A stretch of DNA of 64,000 nt from Bacillus pumilus (GCF_003431975.1 NZ_CP027116.1:2294001-2358000); one strand, 5' to 3'; shown: positions 46,908 through 58,249, counted from the stretch's first letter. A program made the numbers and translations. The notes: generated by a model from the letters alone, not told the origin.

Positions 46908-47762
46908 TCATGTGTCAGCCGGCTCAGGGCTGTTTTTCTTTTCTTTCAATACAGAATGGGCTTCCTTGACGACTTTCTCAAGCTCTGAAGCCGGAAGTGC
47001 TGCATTGTCTTCTTGTTCAGGATGAAGCACTAAATGGAGAAGGAATTCAATATTCCCATCCCCACCGGTAATAGGCGAAAACGATACATCCTTTACATCA
47101 TAGCCTTCTTTTGCAGCAAATTGATTCATCTCTTCCAGCACACCGAGGTGGACAGACGGTTCTCGCACGATGCCTTTTTTTCCAACAAGCTCCCTGCCTG
47201 CTTCAAATTGAGGCTTGACGAGTGCGATACAGTCCCCGCCTGGGACAAGGATGTGCTTTAAAGCTGGCAGGATGAGTTTAAGTGAAATAAAAGAGACATC
47301 AATTGACGCCACTTCCGGCAATCCTTCAGTGAAATCTGCTGGGACGGAATGGCGGAAATTGGTGCGCTCCATGACGATGACGCGCTCATCCTGCCTTAAT
47401 TTCCACGCAAGCTGATTATAGCCAACATCAACAGCATATGATTTGACCGCTCCATTTTGAAGAGCACAATCTGTAAATCCGCCTGTTGACGAACCAATAT
47501 CAATTAGCAATTTTCCGCCTACTGTTAAGTCGAATTCTTTGAGCGCTTTTTCGAGCTTTAACCCGCCACGGCTCACATATTTCAGTGGATTCCCTTTCAC
47601 CGTAAGCGGTGTATCACGAGCGATTTTCTCTCCTGGTTTATCCAAACGGTTTTCATTTGAGTAAACGATCCCTGCCATGATGGCACGCTTTGCTTTCTCT
47701 CTCGTTTCCATTAGTCCTTGTTCGACTAATAAAACGTCAAGTCGTTCTTTCTTTGATGTCAT
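46908..47762 (-). CDS. yqxC: TlyA-type S4/FtsJ rRNA methyltransferase-like protein
   Basis: The 284-residue protein joins an S4 RNA-binding domain (residues about 7-65, [24 protein letters not shown]) to an FtsJ-like methyltransferase with the AdoMet loop [17 protein letters not shown] near residue 85 and conserved [11 protein letters not shown] and [10 protein letters not shown]. TlyA of mycobacteria 2'-O-methylates rRNA; a similar role is likely but not shown. It overlaps dxs by 4 bases (ATGA). Confidence 0.9.
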   Translation of the reverse strand: MTSKKERLDVLLVEQGLMETREKAKRAIMAGIVYSNENRLDKPGEKIARDTPLTVKGNPLKYVSRGGLKLEKALKEFDLTVGGKLLIDIGSSTGGFTDCALQNGAVKSYAVDVGYNQLAWKLRQDERVIVMERTNFRHSVPADFTEGLPEVASIDVSFISLKLILPALKHILVPGGDCIALVKPQFEAGRELVGKKGIVREPSVHLGVLEEMNQFAAKEGYDVKDVSFSPITGGDGNIEFLLHLVLHPEQEDNAALPASELEKVVKEAHSVLKEKKNSPEPADT

Positions 47763-49660
47763 GATCCAATTCCTTTTCTTGGTGCTGCGGGAAGCAGGTC
47801 ACGTAACGTTTCAGCAACCTGTGCTTTCGTCAGACCAATTTCTTCAAGCAGGGCATCGACACTTCCATGCTCAATAAATTCATCTGGAATGCCCATGCGT
47901 TCTACTTTAATATGAGATGCTTTTTTGTCGTGTATATATTCTAAGACGCTGCTGCCAAATCCGCCTTGGAGCACAGCTTCTTCAATCGTTAAAATCGGAA
48001 TACCTTCAGCAAGAATGTCATTTAACATCACTTCATCAAGAGGCTTAATAAAACGAGCATTAACGACACGAACCGATTTCCCTTCTTTTTGAAGTTCTTC
48101 TGCTGCTTGGAGCGCCATTTTAATCGTTGTACCAAATGTTAAAATCACGGCATCCTTCCCTGGACGAAGAACCTCCCAAGAACCAATCGGAATGGTTTTC
48201 AGCTGTTCATCCATTTTCACACCCAGCCCATTTCCACGCGGGAAGCGCATAGCAATAGGACCGTCATCATACTGAATGGCTGTATTGACCATGTGTTGCC
48301 CTTCATTTTCATCCTTTGGCATCATAAGCACCATATTCGGCATATGACGCATGAAAGCAATGTCAAACACACCTTGATGTGTTTCTCCATCTGCACCAAC
48401 AAGACCCGCACGGTCAATACCAATAAACACATTGAGGTTCTGGCGGCAAATATCGTGCAGCACTTGGTCATAGGCTCTTTGCAGGAACGTTGAATAAATC
48501 GCTAAAAATGGCTTCATATTCTGAGTTGCAAGCCCAGCTGCCATTGTGGCTGCATGCTGCTCAGCAATTCCGACATCAAACATTCGCTCTGGAAATTCCT
48601 TTGCAAAGCCTTCAAGCTTTGAGCCAACTGGCATCGCAGGCGTGATTGCAACAATCCGTTCATCTTCCCGCGCCAGCTTTCTGACCGTTTCACTAACAAG
48701 CCCGCTCCATGACGGCGCAGCGGCTGTCGGTTTCACGAAATCACCTGTATCGATTTTGTATGGACCAGTACCGTGCCAAGTTCCGATTTTATCAGATTCT
48801 GCCGGCTGATAGCCTTTTCCTTTTTTCGTGATGACATGGAGAAGGACAGGACCTTTCGTTTTCTTTGCATATTCAAGATTTTCAAAGAGATCTTCATATG
48901 AATGTCCATCGACAGGGCCTAAGTAGGTAAATCCCATTTCCTCAAAGAACATGCCAGACACAAGTAAGTATTTAAGACTGTCTTTGATTCGCTCTGCTGT
49001 GGCAGCAAGCTTTCCACCTACTGCTGGAATACGCTTGAATAAATATTCGAGTTCGTCCTTTACCCATTGGTATTTACCAGCTGTGCGCAATCGGCCAAGC
49101 ATCGTGTGAATCGCACCGACGTTTGGTGCAATACTCATTTCGTTGTCATTTAATATGACAATCATATCTTTCTTTTCATCACCGATATGATTCAAGGCTT
49201 CTAGTGCCATACCTCCGGTTAGTGCACCATCTCCAATAATCGGCAGGATATATTCATCTGTTCCTTTAATATCACGCGCTGCTGCCATACCCATCGCACC
49301 AGATAACGAGGTTGAACTGTGACCAGTCTCCCAAACGTCATGTTCACTTTCATTTCGTTTAGGAAAACCGCAAAGCCCTTTGTATTGACGAAGTGTATCA
49401 AACTCCGCCCCTCTTCCAGTTAACAGTTTATGAACGTAAGACTGATGTCCAACATCCCAGAGGAATTTGTCTTTCGGGCTGTCAAATACTTTATGAAGCG
49501 CGACTGTGAGTTCAACAACCCCAAGGTTCGGACCGATATGCCCGCCAGAGCTAGCTAAGGACTCAATTAAAAACATACGAATGTCAGCACTAAGCTCCTC
49601 TAATTCTGCATTTGACATTCCTTTTAGAAACGTTGGATTTTTTATTGATAAAAGATCCAA
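47759..49660 (-). CDS. dxs: 1-deoxy-D-xylulose-5-phosphate synthase
   Basis: Dxs joins pyruvate and glyceraldehyde 3-phosphate in the first step of the MEP isoprenoid pathway. The 633-residue thiamine enzyme has the [16 protein letters not shown] start region, the TPP motif [21 protein letters not shown]...ILNDN near residue 150 and the transketolase-like [20 protein letters not shown]. ispA lies just upstream, so two isoprenoid steps are linked. Confidence 0.96.
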   Translation of the reverse strand: MDLLSIKNPTFLKGMSNAELEELSADIRMFLIESLASSGGHIGPNLGVVELTVALHKVFDSPKDKFLWDVGHQSYVHKLLTGRGAEFDTLRQYKGLCGFPKRNESEHDVWETGHSSTSLSGAMGMAAARDIKGTDEYILPIIGDGALTGGMALEALNHIGDEKKDMIVILNDNEMSIAPNVGAIHTMLGRLRTAGKYQWVKDELEYLFKRIPAVGGKLAATAERIKDSLKYLLVSGMFFEEMGFTYLGPVDGHSYEDLFENLEYAKKTKGPVLLHVITKKGKGYQPAESDKIGTWHGTGPYKIDTGDFVKPTAAAPSWSGLVSETVRKLAREDERIVAITPAMPVGSKLEGFAKEFPERMFDVGIAEQHAATMAAGLATQNMKPFLAIYSTFLQRAYDQVLHDICRQNLNVFIGIDRAGLVGADGETHQGVFDIAFMRHMPNMVLMMPKDENEGQHMVNTAIQYDDGPIAMRFPRGNGLGVKMDEQLKTIPIGSWEVLRPGKDAVILTFGTTIKMALQAAEELQKEGKSVRVVNARFIKPLDEVMLNDILAEGIPILTIEEAVLQGGFGSSVLEYIHDKKASHIKVERMGIPDEFIEHGSVDALLEEIGLTKAQVAETLRDLLPAAPRKGIGS

Positions 49661-49810
49661 TCAGGATCAACTCGCTTTCAACAAAATTTCTATATACATA
49701 TATAATGCCTTATTCCTAAGAAAACCAACTGGGAATAAGAGTTGTCTCATCATGATAAACTGTTTACAGTTTACCACAATTGCTCGAAGACCCTCAAATC
49801 TAGGCTGTTT

Positions 49811-50707
49811 TTAATGATCTCTTGAGGCAATCAGATCACATAAATCATGCAGCAATTGCTGCTCTAATTCAAGATTTGAGACTATTTCTTTTGCACGTGT
49901 GATATGCTCATCCAGCTTTTCTTTTGCTCCTGAAAGCGTTAATAAAGAAGGATATGTCGACTTTTCATTTACTGTATCGGAGCCGACCCGTTTCCCGATT
50001 TTCTCTTCGCTTCCTTCAAGATCTAAAATGTCATCACGAATTTGAAACGCAATGCCGATATGATAGCTGAATTCCCTTAGCTTTTCGATATCGTCATCTG
50101 ATGCCCCTGCCAACATTGCACCTGCTGCGACGCTAAATGTGAGGAGTTTTCCTGTTTTACGGGCGTGAATGGATTCTAGTTCAGCGAGCGATACTTGTTT
50201 TTGCTCTGCTTCCATGTCATCAAATTGACCGCCAACCATTCCTAGTGCCCCTGCGGACTTCACAAGCTCATCGACGATTCTAATCTTTTGGTCAGCTGAG
50301 ATGCTGCTAGACAGCTGTGATGTAATAAGGCGGAAGCTTTCTGTCAAAAGTGCATCTCCTGCGAGAACCGCTGTTGCTTCTCCGTAAACTTTGTGATTTG
50401 TCGGCTTCCCTCTGCGAAGATCATCGTCGTCCATGCATGGAAGGTCATCATGTATCAATGAATACGTATGAATCATCTCGACCGCACAGCCGACAGGTAT
50501 GCCATCTTCTTCGTTTTTACCGTAGGCATGTAATAGAGCAAGAACGAGAACAGGTCGAAGCCTTTTCCCACCCGCTTTAAGAGAATAGAGCATTGAAGAT
50601 TTCAGCTCTTCTGGAATCGTCAATTCCTGAACATATGTAAATAAATAATCTTCAATGGCCTTTTTTCGTGTTGTTAAAAATTCATTTAAATTACTTGTCA
50701 CCAGCAT
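49811..50707 (-). CDS. ispA: Farnesyl diphosphate synthase
   Basis: IspA (YqiD) condenses isopentenyl diphosphate with allylic diphosphates to farnesyl diphosphate. The 298-residue helical protein has the first aspartate-rich motif in [18 protein letters not shown] near residue 83 and the second in [12 protein letters not shown] near residue 222. ATG 50707 lies 5 bases behind AAGGAGG; a GTG two codons later is also possible. It overlaps xseB by 17 bases. Confidence 0.95.
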   Translation of the reverse strand: MLVTSNLNEFLTTRKKAIEDYLFTYVQELTIPEELKSSMLYSLKAGGKRLRPVLVLALLHAYGKNEEDGIPVGCAVEMIHTYSLIHDDLPCMDDDDLRRGKPTNHKVYGEATAVLAGDALLTESFRLITSQLSSSISADQKIRIVDELVKSAGALGMVGGQFDDMEAEQKQVSLAELESIHARKTGKLLTFSVAAGAMLAGASDDDIEKLREFSYHIGIAFQIRDDILDLEGSEEKIGKRVGSDTVNEKSTYPSLLTLSGAKEKLDEHITRAKEIVSNLELEQQLLHDLCDLIASRDH

Positions 50708-50951
50708 CTGCCTCCTTCACTGAGAAAGGAGCCAGCTCACCGTCCTCTTTCAAAATGAAATCCATTTGCTTTTCAACATGCTGTAATTTTTCATGACAAA
50801 GCTTTGAAAGGGTCATTCCTTCTTGGAAATAATGTATGGCTTGCTCAAGTGGTACATCTCCTTCTTCGAGCTTCCCTACAATCTCCTCAAGGCCTTTCAT
50901 CGCCTCTTCAAATGTCATTTGTTCTTCTTTTTGTTTATTGGATTCTGTCAT
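50691..50951 (-). CDS. xseB: Exodeoxyribonuclease VII small subunit
   Basis: The 86-residue coiled-coil protein has the XseB signature [34 protein letters not shown]. It binds XseA to form the single-strand exonuclease. It overlaps xseA by 4 bases and ispA by 17, so translation is probably coupled. Confidence 0.95.
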   Translation of the reverse strand: MTESNKQKEEQMTFEEAMKGLEEIVGKLEEGDVPLEQAIHYFQEGMTLSKLCHEKLQHVEKQMDFILKEDGELAPFSVKEADAGDK

Positions 50952-52294
50952 GATGATTGCCCCTCCTTCTCAATAACCTCACAAACGAGACGCCCATCCT
51001 TCATGGTGATGGTCAGTTGATCCTTCGTCTCTACTTGGTTCACACTTTTTATCAGTTCATCTTCTTTATAGGCTAAACTGTAGCCTCTTTCCATCACTTG
51101 TAGTGGATTTAATGCATTTAGTTTACCAAGAACAGATTGGAACTGCGAATGAATTGTTTTCATTTGCACATTCATGCTCCGAACGAGCTGTTCTGTTTCA
51201 TTGGCATGACGTTTTTTCGCCTGAAGAAGCTGCTCTTTTGGATGAAGCGGCTTCAGCCTGTATGTCTGCCGGTCTAATTGACTGCGTTTTTGCTCAACTT
51301 GTCTCGTCAGCTGTTTTTGAAAACGGTCAAATACCACATCGAATTGCTGCTCTTTTTGCTCTTGTAATCGTTTTGGAAAACGGAAGGCGTAAGAGGATTG
51401 CAGCGTCACAAGACGGTCTTTTGCTTGGGAGGTGCGATTCTTTACAGCTCTAGTCAGCCGAATATCGATTGATTTGATTCGTTCAATTAAATCTGTTGTG
51501 CTTGGAACAGCTAGCTCTGCTGCTCCTGTTGGTGTGGGTGCTCTCATGTCTGCAGTGAAATCACTGATCGTAAAGTCAGTTTCGTGTCCAACTGCAGAAA
51601 TGATTGGAATGTCTGATGCGAAAATTGCTCTTGCGACAGCTTCTTCATTAAAGGCCCAAAGCTCTTCAATCGAACCGCCCCCTCTTCCGACAATTAAAAC
51701 ATCACAGAGGTTTTTTTCATTGGCTTCCTTGATTCGTTCTACGATGGAACGAGTCGCATGTTCACCTTGGACGAGCGCCGGGAGCACAATGATTTTCGCC
51801 TGCTGATAGCGCCGATTGATGGTCGTAATGACATCTCGAACAGCCGCTCCTGTTGGGGACGTAATCACACCCACAACCTCTGGATATTCAGGAATTGCTT
51901 TTTTATAGCGCGCATCAAATAAGCCTTCATTTGCCAGCTTTTTCTTCAGCTCTTCATAAGCAAGATGAAGAGCACCAACACCATCAGGCTGCATTTCTTT
52001 TGCATATAATTGATAGTTGCCGCTTGGTTCATATACTTGAATCCCGCCGCGTACGAACACTTTCATTCCACTTTTTGGTGAAAAAGGCAGCTTCGCCGCA
52101 GTGCGCTGGAACATGACAGCTTGCATGCGTGCATTTTCGTCTTTTAAGGTGAAGTACACATGTCCTCTTGAATGAATCTTGACATTGGATAGCTCACCTT
52201 TAATCCAAATATCTTCTAAATGCGGATCAACATCAAATTTTCTTTTTATGTATTTTGTAAGGGCTGTGACCGTCACAAAGGCTTTTTCACTCAT
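50948..52294 (-). CDS. xseA: Exodeoxyribonuclease VII large subunit
   Basis: ATG 52294 behind GAGGAGG gives 448 residues, the B. subtilis length. The N-terminal OB fold ([31 protein letters not shown]) is followed by the catalytic core with [15 protein letters not shown] near residue 145, [16 protein letters not shown] near residue 195 and [13 protein letters not shown], then a long coiled coil and a C-terminal segment. It degrades single-stranded DNA from both ends. Confidence 0.95.
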   Translation of the reverse strand: MSEKAFVTVTALTKYIKRKFDVDPHLEDIWIKGELSNVKIHSRGHVYFTLKDENARMQAVMFQRTAAKLPFSPKSGMKVFVRGGIQVYEPSGNYQLYAKEMQPDGVGALHLAYEELKKKLANEGLFDARYKKAIPEYPEVVGVITSPTGAAVRDVITTINRRYQQAKIIVLPALVQGEHATRSIVERIKEANEKNLCDVLIVGRGGGSIEELWAFNEEAVARAIFASDIPIISAVGHETDFTISDFTADMRAPTPTGAAELAVPSTTDLIERIKSIDIRLTRAVKNRTSQAKDRLVTLQSSYAFRFPKRLQEQKEQQFDVVFDRFQKQLTRQVEQKRSQLDRQTYRLKPLHPKEQLLQAKKRHANETEQLVRSMNVQMKTIHSQFQSVLGKLNALNPLQVMERGYSLAYKEDELIKSVNQVETKDQLTITMKDGRLVCEVIEKEGQSS

Positions 52295-52321
52295 GACGTA
52301 TTCCTCCTCTTCAAAAACGCA

Positions 52322-52356
52322 CATTCATCCACCGGCAGCAAGCAGGTGGATGAATG
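52322..52356 (-). terminator. Hairpin between folD and xseA
   Basis: CATTCATCCACC and GGTGGATGAATG are perfect 12-base complements. On the minus strand GCGTTTTT follows. It may terminate part of the transcripts leaving folD. Confidence 0.6.
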
Positions 52357-52364
52357 GATAAAGC

Positions 52365-53216
52365 TTATGCTAATGTACGTTTTGCTGATTTAACCGTATT
52401 ATGTGCAAGCATCGTAATTGTCATTGGACCTACTCCGCCAGGGACTGGTGTGATGTAAGAAGCTTTTTCTTTTGCCTCTTCAAAATCAACATCTCCCACA
52501 AGCTTCCCGCTCTCCAAACGATTGACGCCGACATCGATAACAATCGCACCTTCTTTGATTTGGTCAGCTTTAATAAAGTTTGCTCGACCGACGGCAACAA
52601 CTAAAATGTCCGCTTTTAACGTATGTTCTGAAATATTCGCTGTTCTTGAATGGCAGTACGTAACCGTTGCGTTTTCGTTTAACAGCAATTGCCCTACTGG
52701 TTTGCCGACAATATTGCTTCGTCCCACAACAACGACTTCTTTTCCAGAAAGACTGACGCCCGTTTTGTTCAGTAATTCAACAATGCCTGCCGGTGTACAT
52801 GGAAGGAATGTATCTTCCCCAAGCAACATTTTACCGATATTTAATGGATGGAAACCATCCACATCTTTCTCTGGTGAAATACGTTCAATAACGGCTTTTT
52901 CAGAAATATGTTTTGGCAGTGGAAGCTGTACAAGAATTCCGTGGAATTGGTCATTCGCATTGTACTGATCAATCAGTTGAAGCAATTCTTCTTCTGTTAA
53001 AGAAGCATCTAAATGATCAAGCTGGAAATGCATGCCCATTGCTTCTGCTGCTTTTTTCTTTCCGCGTACGTAAGAAAGTGAAGCCGGATCATCACCGATT
53101 AGAATAACGGCAAGACCAGGTGTGACACCTTTTTGTTTTAGCTCTTCTACTTCTTTTGCTAATTGCTCACGCTTTTCTTTTGCTGTTTCTTTCCCATCGA
53201 TGATTGTTGCTGTCAT
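52365..53216 (-). CDS. folD: Methylenetetrahydrofolate dehydrogenase/cyclohydrolase
   Basis: FolD interconverts methylene-, methenyl- and formyl-tetrahydrofolate. The 283-residue protein has [14 protein letters not shown] with the active-site tyrosine and lysine near residue 50, QLPLPKHI near residue 97, and the nucleotide loop [17 protein letters not shown] near residue 163. The C-terminal [12 protein letters not shown] is typical. It follows nusB by 11 bases. Confidence 0.96.
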   Translation of the reverse strand: MTATIIDGKETAKEKREQLAKEVEELKQKGVTPGLAVILIGDDPASLSYVRGKKKAAEAMGMHFQLDHLDASLTEEELLQLIDQYNANDQFHGILVQLPLPKHISEKAVIERISPEKDVDGFHPLNIGKMLLGEDTFLPCTPAGIVELLNKTGVSLSGKEVVVVGRSNIVGKPVGQLLLNENATVTYCHSRTANISEHTLKADILVVAVGRANFIKADQIKEGAIVIDVGVNRLESGKLVGDVDFEEAKEKASYITPVPGGVGPMTITMLAHNTVKSAKRTLA

Positions 53217-53227
53217 GTCGAATCCTC

Positions 53228-53623
53228 CTATTGCTGCTTTAGGTCGTTTTTAATGTTTGAAAGTACACCATTGACAAATTTCGGCGCTTTATCATCACCG
53301 AATAATTTGGCCAGTTCAATCGCTTCATTCATTGAGACACTAACCGGGATGTCTTCTTGATACACCATCTCGTACACAGACAGCCTTAAAATGGCTCTGT
53401 CTACGTTTGCAATACGATCGAGTTTCCAATTCACCAGATGCTGTGAAATCATGTCATCAAGCTTGTCCTTTTGTTCAAGCACACCGAAAACCAGCTCCTC
53501 GAAAAAAGGATCTGATTCTTGTTCATCCAGCGCATGTGTAATGGCCTCTTTCGGTTCAATATTGCTCACATCAATTTGAAATAATGTTTGTAGCGCCTTT
53601 TCTCTTGCAGTTCTTCTTTTCAT
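53228..53623 (-). CDS. nusB: Transcription antitermination factor NusB
   Basis: NusB works with ribosomal protein S10 at boxA sites during rRNA transcription. The 131-residue all-helical protein starts [20 protein letters not shown] and ends [13 protein letters not shown], both family marks. An AAAGGAGT site precedes the ATG. It is first in the nusB-folD-xseA-xseB-ispA direction of transcription. Confidence 0.95.
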   Translation of the reverse strand: MKRRTAREKALQTLFQIDVSNIEPKEAITHALDEQESDPFFEELVFGVLEQKDKLDDMISQHLVNWKLDRIANVDRAILRLSVYEMVYQEDIPVSVSMNEAIELAKLFGDDKAPKFVNGVLSNIKNDLKQQ

Positions 53624-53672
53624 TATTTACTCCTTTAACCACTTTATCCGCTTGTCGTTAAGCCATACAGAG

Positions 53673-53681
53673 ATCATAACA
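53673..53681 (-). promoter_or_regulatory. Candidate extended -10 promoter of nusB
   Basis: TGTTATGAT on the minus strand is an extended -10 box about 50 bases upstream of nusB; no strong -35 is seen. Confidence 0.35.
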
Positions 53682-53786
53682 TATTTTGACCGTGGTCGCA
53701 CCAAGATCCATGCGAGCTGTCACGAAAAACGAATCAACCCTCGCGTGAGTTCATTATGGTTTAAAATGACCCAAAAATGGGCTTTA

Positions 53787-53819
53787 AAAAACCAAAGAGG
53801 CGATGCCTCCTTGGTTTTA
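53787..53819 (-). terminator. Terminator of the accB-accC-yqhY operon
   Basis: AAAACCAA-GAGGC and GCCTC-CTTGGTTTT form the stem right after yqhY. Confidence 0.8.
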
Positions 53820-53832
53820 CTTGAACCCTTTT

Positions 53833-54246
53833 TTACATTTCCTGCTCTACTTCAGCCTCAGCTGATTTTGTATCAAATTGAATACCCACGACATGAATAT
53901 TGATTTCATTAATCGTTAAGGCAGTCATGTTCAAAAGGGTTTGACGGATATTTTCTTGTACAGCGGTGGATACCTTTGGAATAGATAGGCCAAATTCAAC
54001 CACACAATACACATCAATTGTGATGCCTTCATCAGAGACATCTACTTTTACACCTTTACGGTGATTTTTCTTACCAAAGCGTTCTGCTACATCATTAGCG
54101 AAATTGCCGCGCATTTCGGCAATGCCTTCGACTTCTGAAGCGGCGATCCCAGCAATGACCTCAATCACTTCTGGTGCAATTTGCACTTTTCCCAATTGAT
54201 CCTCATCAAGGTTCATTTCAAGCAAATTGTTTTCTGACACGATCAT
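53833..54246 (-). CDS. yqhY: Asp23-family protein YqhY
   Basis: The 137-residue Asp23/DUF322 protein has the family core GKVQIAPEVIEVIAGIAASEVEGIAEM and the late segment VNEINIHVVGI-like TINEINIHVVGIQF. In B. subtilis YqhY is co-expressed with accBC and its loss disturbs acetyl-CoA carboxylase control. It lies 19 bases after accC here, which keeps that link. Confidence 0.9.
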   Translation of the reverse strand: MIVSENNLLEMNLDEDQLGKVQIAPEVIEVIAGIAASEVEGIAEMRGNFANDVAERFGKKNHRKGVKVDVSDEGITIDVYCVVEFGLSIPKVSTAVQENIRQTLLNMTALTINEINIHVVGIQFDTKSAEAEVEQEM

Positions 54247-54265
54247 TCACCTCCGAAAGCTGTGA

Positions 54266-55615
54266 TTATTTCATGATTTGGTATGTTTCTAAAAACTTCG
54301 TATTAAAATTACCACTCACAAATGTTTCATGCTCAAGCAATCTTAGATGGAACGGGATCGTGGTATAGACTCCTTCAATGACGAATTCTTGAAGTGCGCG
54401 TTTCATTTTCGCAATCGCTTCTTCTCTCGTCTTAGCATATGTGATGACTTTTGCAATCATACTATCGTAATATGGCGGAATCACATAGCCCGGATAAGCG
54501 GCAGAATCAACTCGTACGCCTAGACCACCTGGTGGAAGATACATTTTAATTTCACCAGCTGATGGCATGAAGTTTTTCTCTGGGTTCTCTGCATTAATAC
54601 GGCATTCGATTGCCCATCCTTCATAAACGACATCCTCTTGTGTAAGAGAAAGCTTCTCACCTGATGCAACTTTGATCTGTTCTTTGATCAGGTCAACTCC
54701 AGTGACCATTTCTGTTACAGGATGCTCTACTTGAATACGGGTATTCATTTCCATGAAGTAGAACTTCTCTTCATTATAATCATAAATGAATTCGACCGTT
54801 CCAGCACCAGTGTATTCAACAGCTTCTGCTGCTTTTACCGCTGCTTCACCCATTTGCTCACGGATGTCTGCATTCAGCGCTGGTGATGGCGTTTCTTCAA
54901 GAAGCTTTTGCATTCTTCTTTGGATAGAGCAATCACGCTCTCCTAAATGAATGGTATGACCATGCTGATCTGCAAGCACTTGGATTTCCACATGTCTAAA
55001 GTCTTCAATGAATTTCTCCAAATAGACACCAGGGTTTCCAAAATTCTGCGCTGCTTCCTGCTGCGTGATGGTCACTCCGTTAATGAGCTCTTCTTCTGTG
55101 CGAGCCACACGGATTCCTTTACCGCCGCCGCCGGCAGTTGCTTTAATAATAACAGGATACCCAATACTTGCTGCTGTTGAAACGGCGTCATCAAGATCTT
55201 TTACAATTCCTTGAGAACCAGGAACAATCGGTACGCCGGCATTTTTCATTGTTTCCCTTGCAACATCTTTCGTTCCCATTTTGGAAATGGCAGACGCAGT
55301 TGGTCCAACAAAGATGACATTGCACTCCTCGCAAAGCTCTGCGAAGTCTGCATTTTCAGCAAGGAAGCCGTATCCTGGATGGATGGCATCTGTTCCTGTT
55401 AATTTTGCGACACTGACAATATTCGTGACATTTAAATAACTATCTTTAGAAGCAGTCGGTCCGATGCAATATGCTTCATCAGCCATTTGAACATGAAGCG
55501 CATCGCGATCCGCTTCAGAAAATACCGCAACGGTTTCAATTCCAAGCTCTTTACAAGCGCGGATAATTCTAACTGCGATTTCTCCTCTGTTTGCAATTAA
55601 TAGCTTTTTAATCAT
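54266..55615 (-). CDS. accC: Acetyl-CoA carboxylase, biotin carboxylase subunit
   Basis: AccC carboxylates the biotin on AccB with bicarbonate and ATP. The 449-residue ATP-grasp protein begins [20 protein letters not shown], has the glycine-rich ATP loop [14 protein letters not shown] near residue 159, and the catalytic [14 protein letters not shown] near residue 288. It follows accB by 11 bases. Confidence 0.96.
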   Translation of the reverse strand: MIKKLLIANRGEIAVRIIRACKELGIETVAVFSEADRDALHVQMADEAYCIGPTASKDSYLNVTNIVSVAKLTGTDAIHPGYGFLAENADFAELCEECNVIFVGPTASAISKMGTKDVARETMKNAGVPIVPGSQGIVKDLDDAVSTAASIGYPVIIKATAGGGGKGIRVARTEEELINGVTITQQEAAQNFGNPGVYLEKFIEDFRHVEIQVLADQHGHTIHLGERDCSIQRRMQKLLEETPSPALNADIREQMGEAAVKAAEAVEYTGAGTVEFIYDYNEEKFYFMEMNTRIQVEHPVTEMVTGVDLIKEQIKVASGEKLSLTQEDVVYEGWAIECRINAENPEKNFMPSAGEIKMYLPPGGLGVRVDSAAYPGYVIPPYYDSMIAKVITYAKTREEAIAKMKRALQEFVIEGVYTTIPFHLRLLEHETFVSGNFNTKFLETYQIMK

Positions 55616-55626
55616 GATCGTACTCC

Positions 55627-56109
55627 TTACTCTGCTTTCACTAGAAAGAGGGGTTGTCCGAATTCTACAAGCTGACCGTTCTCAGCTAATACTTCGACGA
55701 TTTCACCTTTTACTTCTGCTTCGATTTCATTAAACAGTTTCATCGCTTCTACGATGCACACGACTGTGTTTTCCTTCACCTTAGAACCTGTTGTCACGTA
55801 TGGGTCTGCTTCTGGTGAAGATGAAGCATAAAATGTGCCAACCATTGGGGATGTGATTTTATGCAGATTTTCAGACGCACTTGCCTCTTGTGCAGGGGCT
55901 TCGGTCTGAGCTGGAGCTTGTGCTTTAGGAGCTTGTTGAGCTGGAGCTGCTTGGACAGGAGCCACTGGTGCTTGTGCCGCAACTTGCTGAACGACTTCTT
56001 TATTTTTCTTCAGTTTGATTTTTGCACCTTCGTTTTCGTACGTAAATTCATCGATTGTAGATTCGTCAATTAATTTGATCAGTTCATGAATTTCTTCAAT
56101 TTTTAACAT
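55627..56109 (-). CDS. accB: Biotin carboxyl carrier protein of acetyl-CoA carboxylase
   Basis: The 160-residue protein has an N-terminal helical part, a long Ala/Pro/Gln linker (about residues 40-80) and a biotinyl domain with the modified lysine in [19 protein letters not shown]. It carries CO2 between AccC and the AccDA transferase. It is the first gene of accB-accC-yqhY, with a good sigma-A promoter 60-90 bases upstream. Confidence 0.96.
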   Translation of the reverse strand: MLKIEEIHELIKLIDESTIDEFTYENEGAKIKLKKNKEVVQQVAAQAPVAPVQAAPAQQAPKAQAPAQTEAPAQEASASENLHKITSPMVGTFYASSSPEADPYVTTGSKVKENTVVCIVEAMKLFNEIEAEVKGEIVEVLAENGQLVEFGQPLFLVKAE

Positions 56110-56169
56110 GGATTTGCACCCCTATGTATGGATTTATCTTTTTCTTATAGGCTAGTACTAAAAGTACAT

Positions 56170-56198
56170 ACTATAACCATCTTACAGGAGGATTTCAA
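56170..56198 (-). promoter_or_regulatory. Sigma-A promoter of accBC
   Basis: TTGAAA and TATAGT are separated by exactly 17 bases on the minus strand. Just downstream, around 56153-56170, GTAC-rich inverted arms (AGTACT, AGTACA) overlap the likely start site and could be an operator. Confidence 0.65.
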
Positions 56199-56265
56199 TG
56201 AATTCAACTACTATTGTGGCGAAGCGCCTCGCAAAAGCACGTCAGAGAGGGCTTCAAGCCGCATC

Positions 56266-56293
56266 AAAAAACGCCCTTTTCAGCAAAGGGCGC
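56266..56293 (-). terminator. Terminator of the spoIIIA operon
   Basis: GCGCCCTTT and AAAGGGCG pair with a 5-base loop, followed by six Ts on the minus strand, 11 bases after the spoIIIAH stop. Confidence 0.8.
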
Positions 56294-56304
56294 CTGTTCA
56301 TTTT

Positions 56305-56940
56305 TTATTGATTGGAGGGCTCAAAAGTGACAGCTACGTTATCAAGACCTCTCATTTCTTTTGTGACCATATCAATAATATCAGCCGCTTGGGACTTCGA
56401 TTTTTTGTCAGAACGAACTGTGATGCTTACTTTATCTCCTTCAGCACTCACTAGCGCATCTTTATAACCTTTTGTTTTAATTAAGGTTTCAAGCTGACGC
56501 TCCGTTCCTTCTGCTTCACTAAGCGCTGTCATTTGATCATACGCTTCACTTTTTTCTTGTGCTGTTGCATCATCGCTGGACACGATTTCGTTGAACTCTT
56601 CACGCTGTTTGCTTCGTTTGTCTTCAAGCTCTAGTCTGTATGTTGTAAAAAGCTCATCGTCTGTTTGCTCTGACACAGCCTTTCCTTCTTCACCGCTTGT
56701 TTCGATATCCTCTTGTTTGCCATTTGTTTCTTTGTCAGTGGACTTCTCATCAGTGCCTTTTTCCTTTCCTTTATCCATTCCTTTTTCTGTTTCAGTCTTT
56801 TTCTCTTCTGTTCCTTTTGATTTCATATCTTCTACTGTCACTGCATTTTCACCTTGTGGAGACATGATATAGTACACACTTAAGACGACAACTAAACTTA
56901 GCATCGTTAATAGCCAAACCGTTTGTTTTTTTAACATCAT
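56305..56940 (-). CDS. spoIIIAH: Stage III sporulation protein AH
   Basis: SpoIIIAH is the mother-cell half of the channel that meets SpoIIQ from the forespore. The 211-residue protein has one N-terminal membrane helix (TVWLLTMLSLVVVLSVYYI), a low-complexity charged linker rich in Lys, Glu and Thr (residues about 35-85), and a C-terminal ring-forming YscJ/FliF-like domain. It overlaps spoIIIAG by 4 bases and is last in the operon. Confidence 0.93.
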   Translation of the reverse strand: MMLKKQTVWLLTMLSLVVVLSVYYIMSPQGENAVTVEDMKSKGTEEKKTETEKGMDKGKEKGTDEKSTDKETNGKQEDIETSGEEGKAVSEQTDDELFTTYRLELEDKRSKQREEFNEIVSSDDATAQEKSEAYDQMTALSEAEGTERQLETLIKTKGYKDALVSAEGDKVSITVRSDKKSKSQAADIIDMVTKEMRGLDNVAVTFEPSNQ

Positions 56941-57611
56941 TCCGAATCCTCCTTGATTTTTTTAGGGGCAACAGCCACTCTATGGCTCGGTACATCAAGC
57001 ACTCGTGTAACCGCTTCAATGATGGTTTTCTTTATTTGAACGTTGTCTACTCCTTGAGCAACAACGAGGACACCTCGAATATTTGGTTTTTTCGTTTGAA
57101 CCACTACAGGTGTTTCTTCATTGCCATTTTTGATGATGACGATTTCTTCTTCTTTTGTTTGATCGGTCACACTTCGCACGCCGCCTTCTTTATCTGTTTC
57201 CTCGGTCGTGGTGCTTTTATTGGATTTGTTTTTTTCAAACACTTTTAAAGAAGTTGCGTCTACATTGACCACAATTGATACATCCTCAACGCCAATGATG
57301 GTCTCTAAAATTTCTTTCAGCTGATTTTCGTATTCTTGTTCCACATCCTCAATCGAATTCTTTGATTTGCCTGAGGATGCCGGCTTGAATACCTCCTGCT
57401 GCTCTTGTGAGGATGTTTCTTTAGAAGCAGGAACGGCAGCCTGTTCTTTTTTTGATGGCGGTGACAAGATCTGGCTGACTAACATGAAAGATACGCCGAT
57501 AATGAATACAAGCAGCAAGTAATGGTGCTTCGTTAATTTTGGTTTCCCTTCTCCTTTTTCAGGCGGCTGGAAGAATGATTTCAGCTTTTGTTTCCAGTCC
57601 TTGTTATTCAT
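56937..57611 (-). CDS. spoIIIAG: Stage III sporulation protein AG
   Basis: SpoIIIAG forms a large ring in the mother-cell side of the feeding-tube channel. ATG 57611, behind GGGAGGTGA, gives 224 residues; it overlaps spoIIIAF by 8 bases. One membrane helix (HYLLLVFIIGVSFMLVSQI) is followed by a linker and a ring-building domain with the ETIIGVEDVSIVVNVDA and RGVLVVAQGVDNVQIKKTI segments. ATG 57635 would add eight residues. Confidence 0.92.
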   Translation of the reverse strand: MNNKDWKQKLKSFFQPPEKGEGKPKLTKHHYLLLVFIIGVSFMLVSQILSPPSKKEQAAVPASKETSSQEQQEVFKPASSGKSKNSIEDVEQEYENQLKEILETIIGVEDVSIVVNVDATSLKVFEKNKSNKSTTTEETDKEGGVRSVTDQTKEEEIVIIKNGNEETPVVVQTKKPNIRGVLVVAQGVDNVQIKKTIIEAVTRVLDVPSHRVAVAPKKIKEDSE

Positions 57612-58236
57612 GATCTGCTGCGTCACCTCCCTCAATGTTCAGCGAAATGTGCTCAGGACTCGTATTCCAAACATCAGCAAGTGTCTTTTTCACCCTCTTG
57701 ATCTCATTGCTAGAAGATCCAGCGCTTTCCTCCTTTTGACTGGAGAGATCAATGTCCACCTTCGCCACCGTTTCGACAGCATCACCTGTGAGCGGGGAAA
57801 GCACTGCTTTGATGCGAAATTGATCTGCCTCCATATTCTGATCCAGGTACTCCTCATCTGCCAGCACTTCTACGTGTTTCATTTCATAGCTCTCCTTCTT
57901 TAGTGGCTCCTTTGCGTTTTTTTCTAGTTGGACAGCCATTTGCTTTAAAATATATGCACGCTGAGAGGCTTGTATTTCTTTTTTTTCTAAATTCATTTGA
58001 TTTTTTATTTCTTCTGACTGTGCTTGCTCGTTCCCCTTCATCAATTCTGAGAAAATTTGATCAGGATCTGCCCGAAATAAAGCAAAGATCGGATTGAGCA
58101 TCACCACGATCAACAGCAGGCTGACGACCATTTTGGCGTACTTTTGCATACTCGAATTGGGAAGCAGAAGATCAATAACAATCGCAAATAAGATAAAGAG
58201 AATAATACTTGTGATCCATTCCGTGAGAAAACTCAA
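57604..58236 (-). CDS. spoIIIAF: Stage III sporulation protein AF
   Basis: The 210-residue protein has two N-terminal membrane helices (IILFILFAIVIDLLL and MVVSLLLIVVMLNPIFALF) and a charged C-terminal domain ending in the family segment VKKTLADVWNTSPEHISLNIEGG. It is a channel-associated protein of the SpoIIIA complex with a ring-forming-like soluble part. It lies 13 bases after spoIIIAE. Confidence 0.92.
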   Translation of the reverse strand: MSFLTEWITSIILFILFAIVIDLLLPNSSMQKYAKMVVSLLLIVVMLNPIFALFRADPDQIFSELMKGNEQAQSEEIKNQMNLEKKEIQASQRAYILKQMAVQLEKNAKEPLKKESYEMKHVEVLADEEYLDQNMEADQFRIKAVLSPLTGDAVETVAKVDIDLSSQKEESAGSSSNEIKRVKKTLADVWNTSPEHISLNIEGGDAADHE

Positions 58237-58249
58237 AAGGTGTCCCTCC

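Noticed and set aside
56198..56311. A 37-codon plus-strand frame with an AGGAGG-like site before ATG, opposite the accB promoter
   Set aside because: The AGGAGG is the complement of the 17-base spacer of a strong minus-strand accB promoter, and the frame runs through the spoIIIAH terminator and stop. A gene there is less likely than chance.
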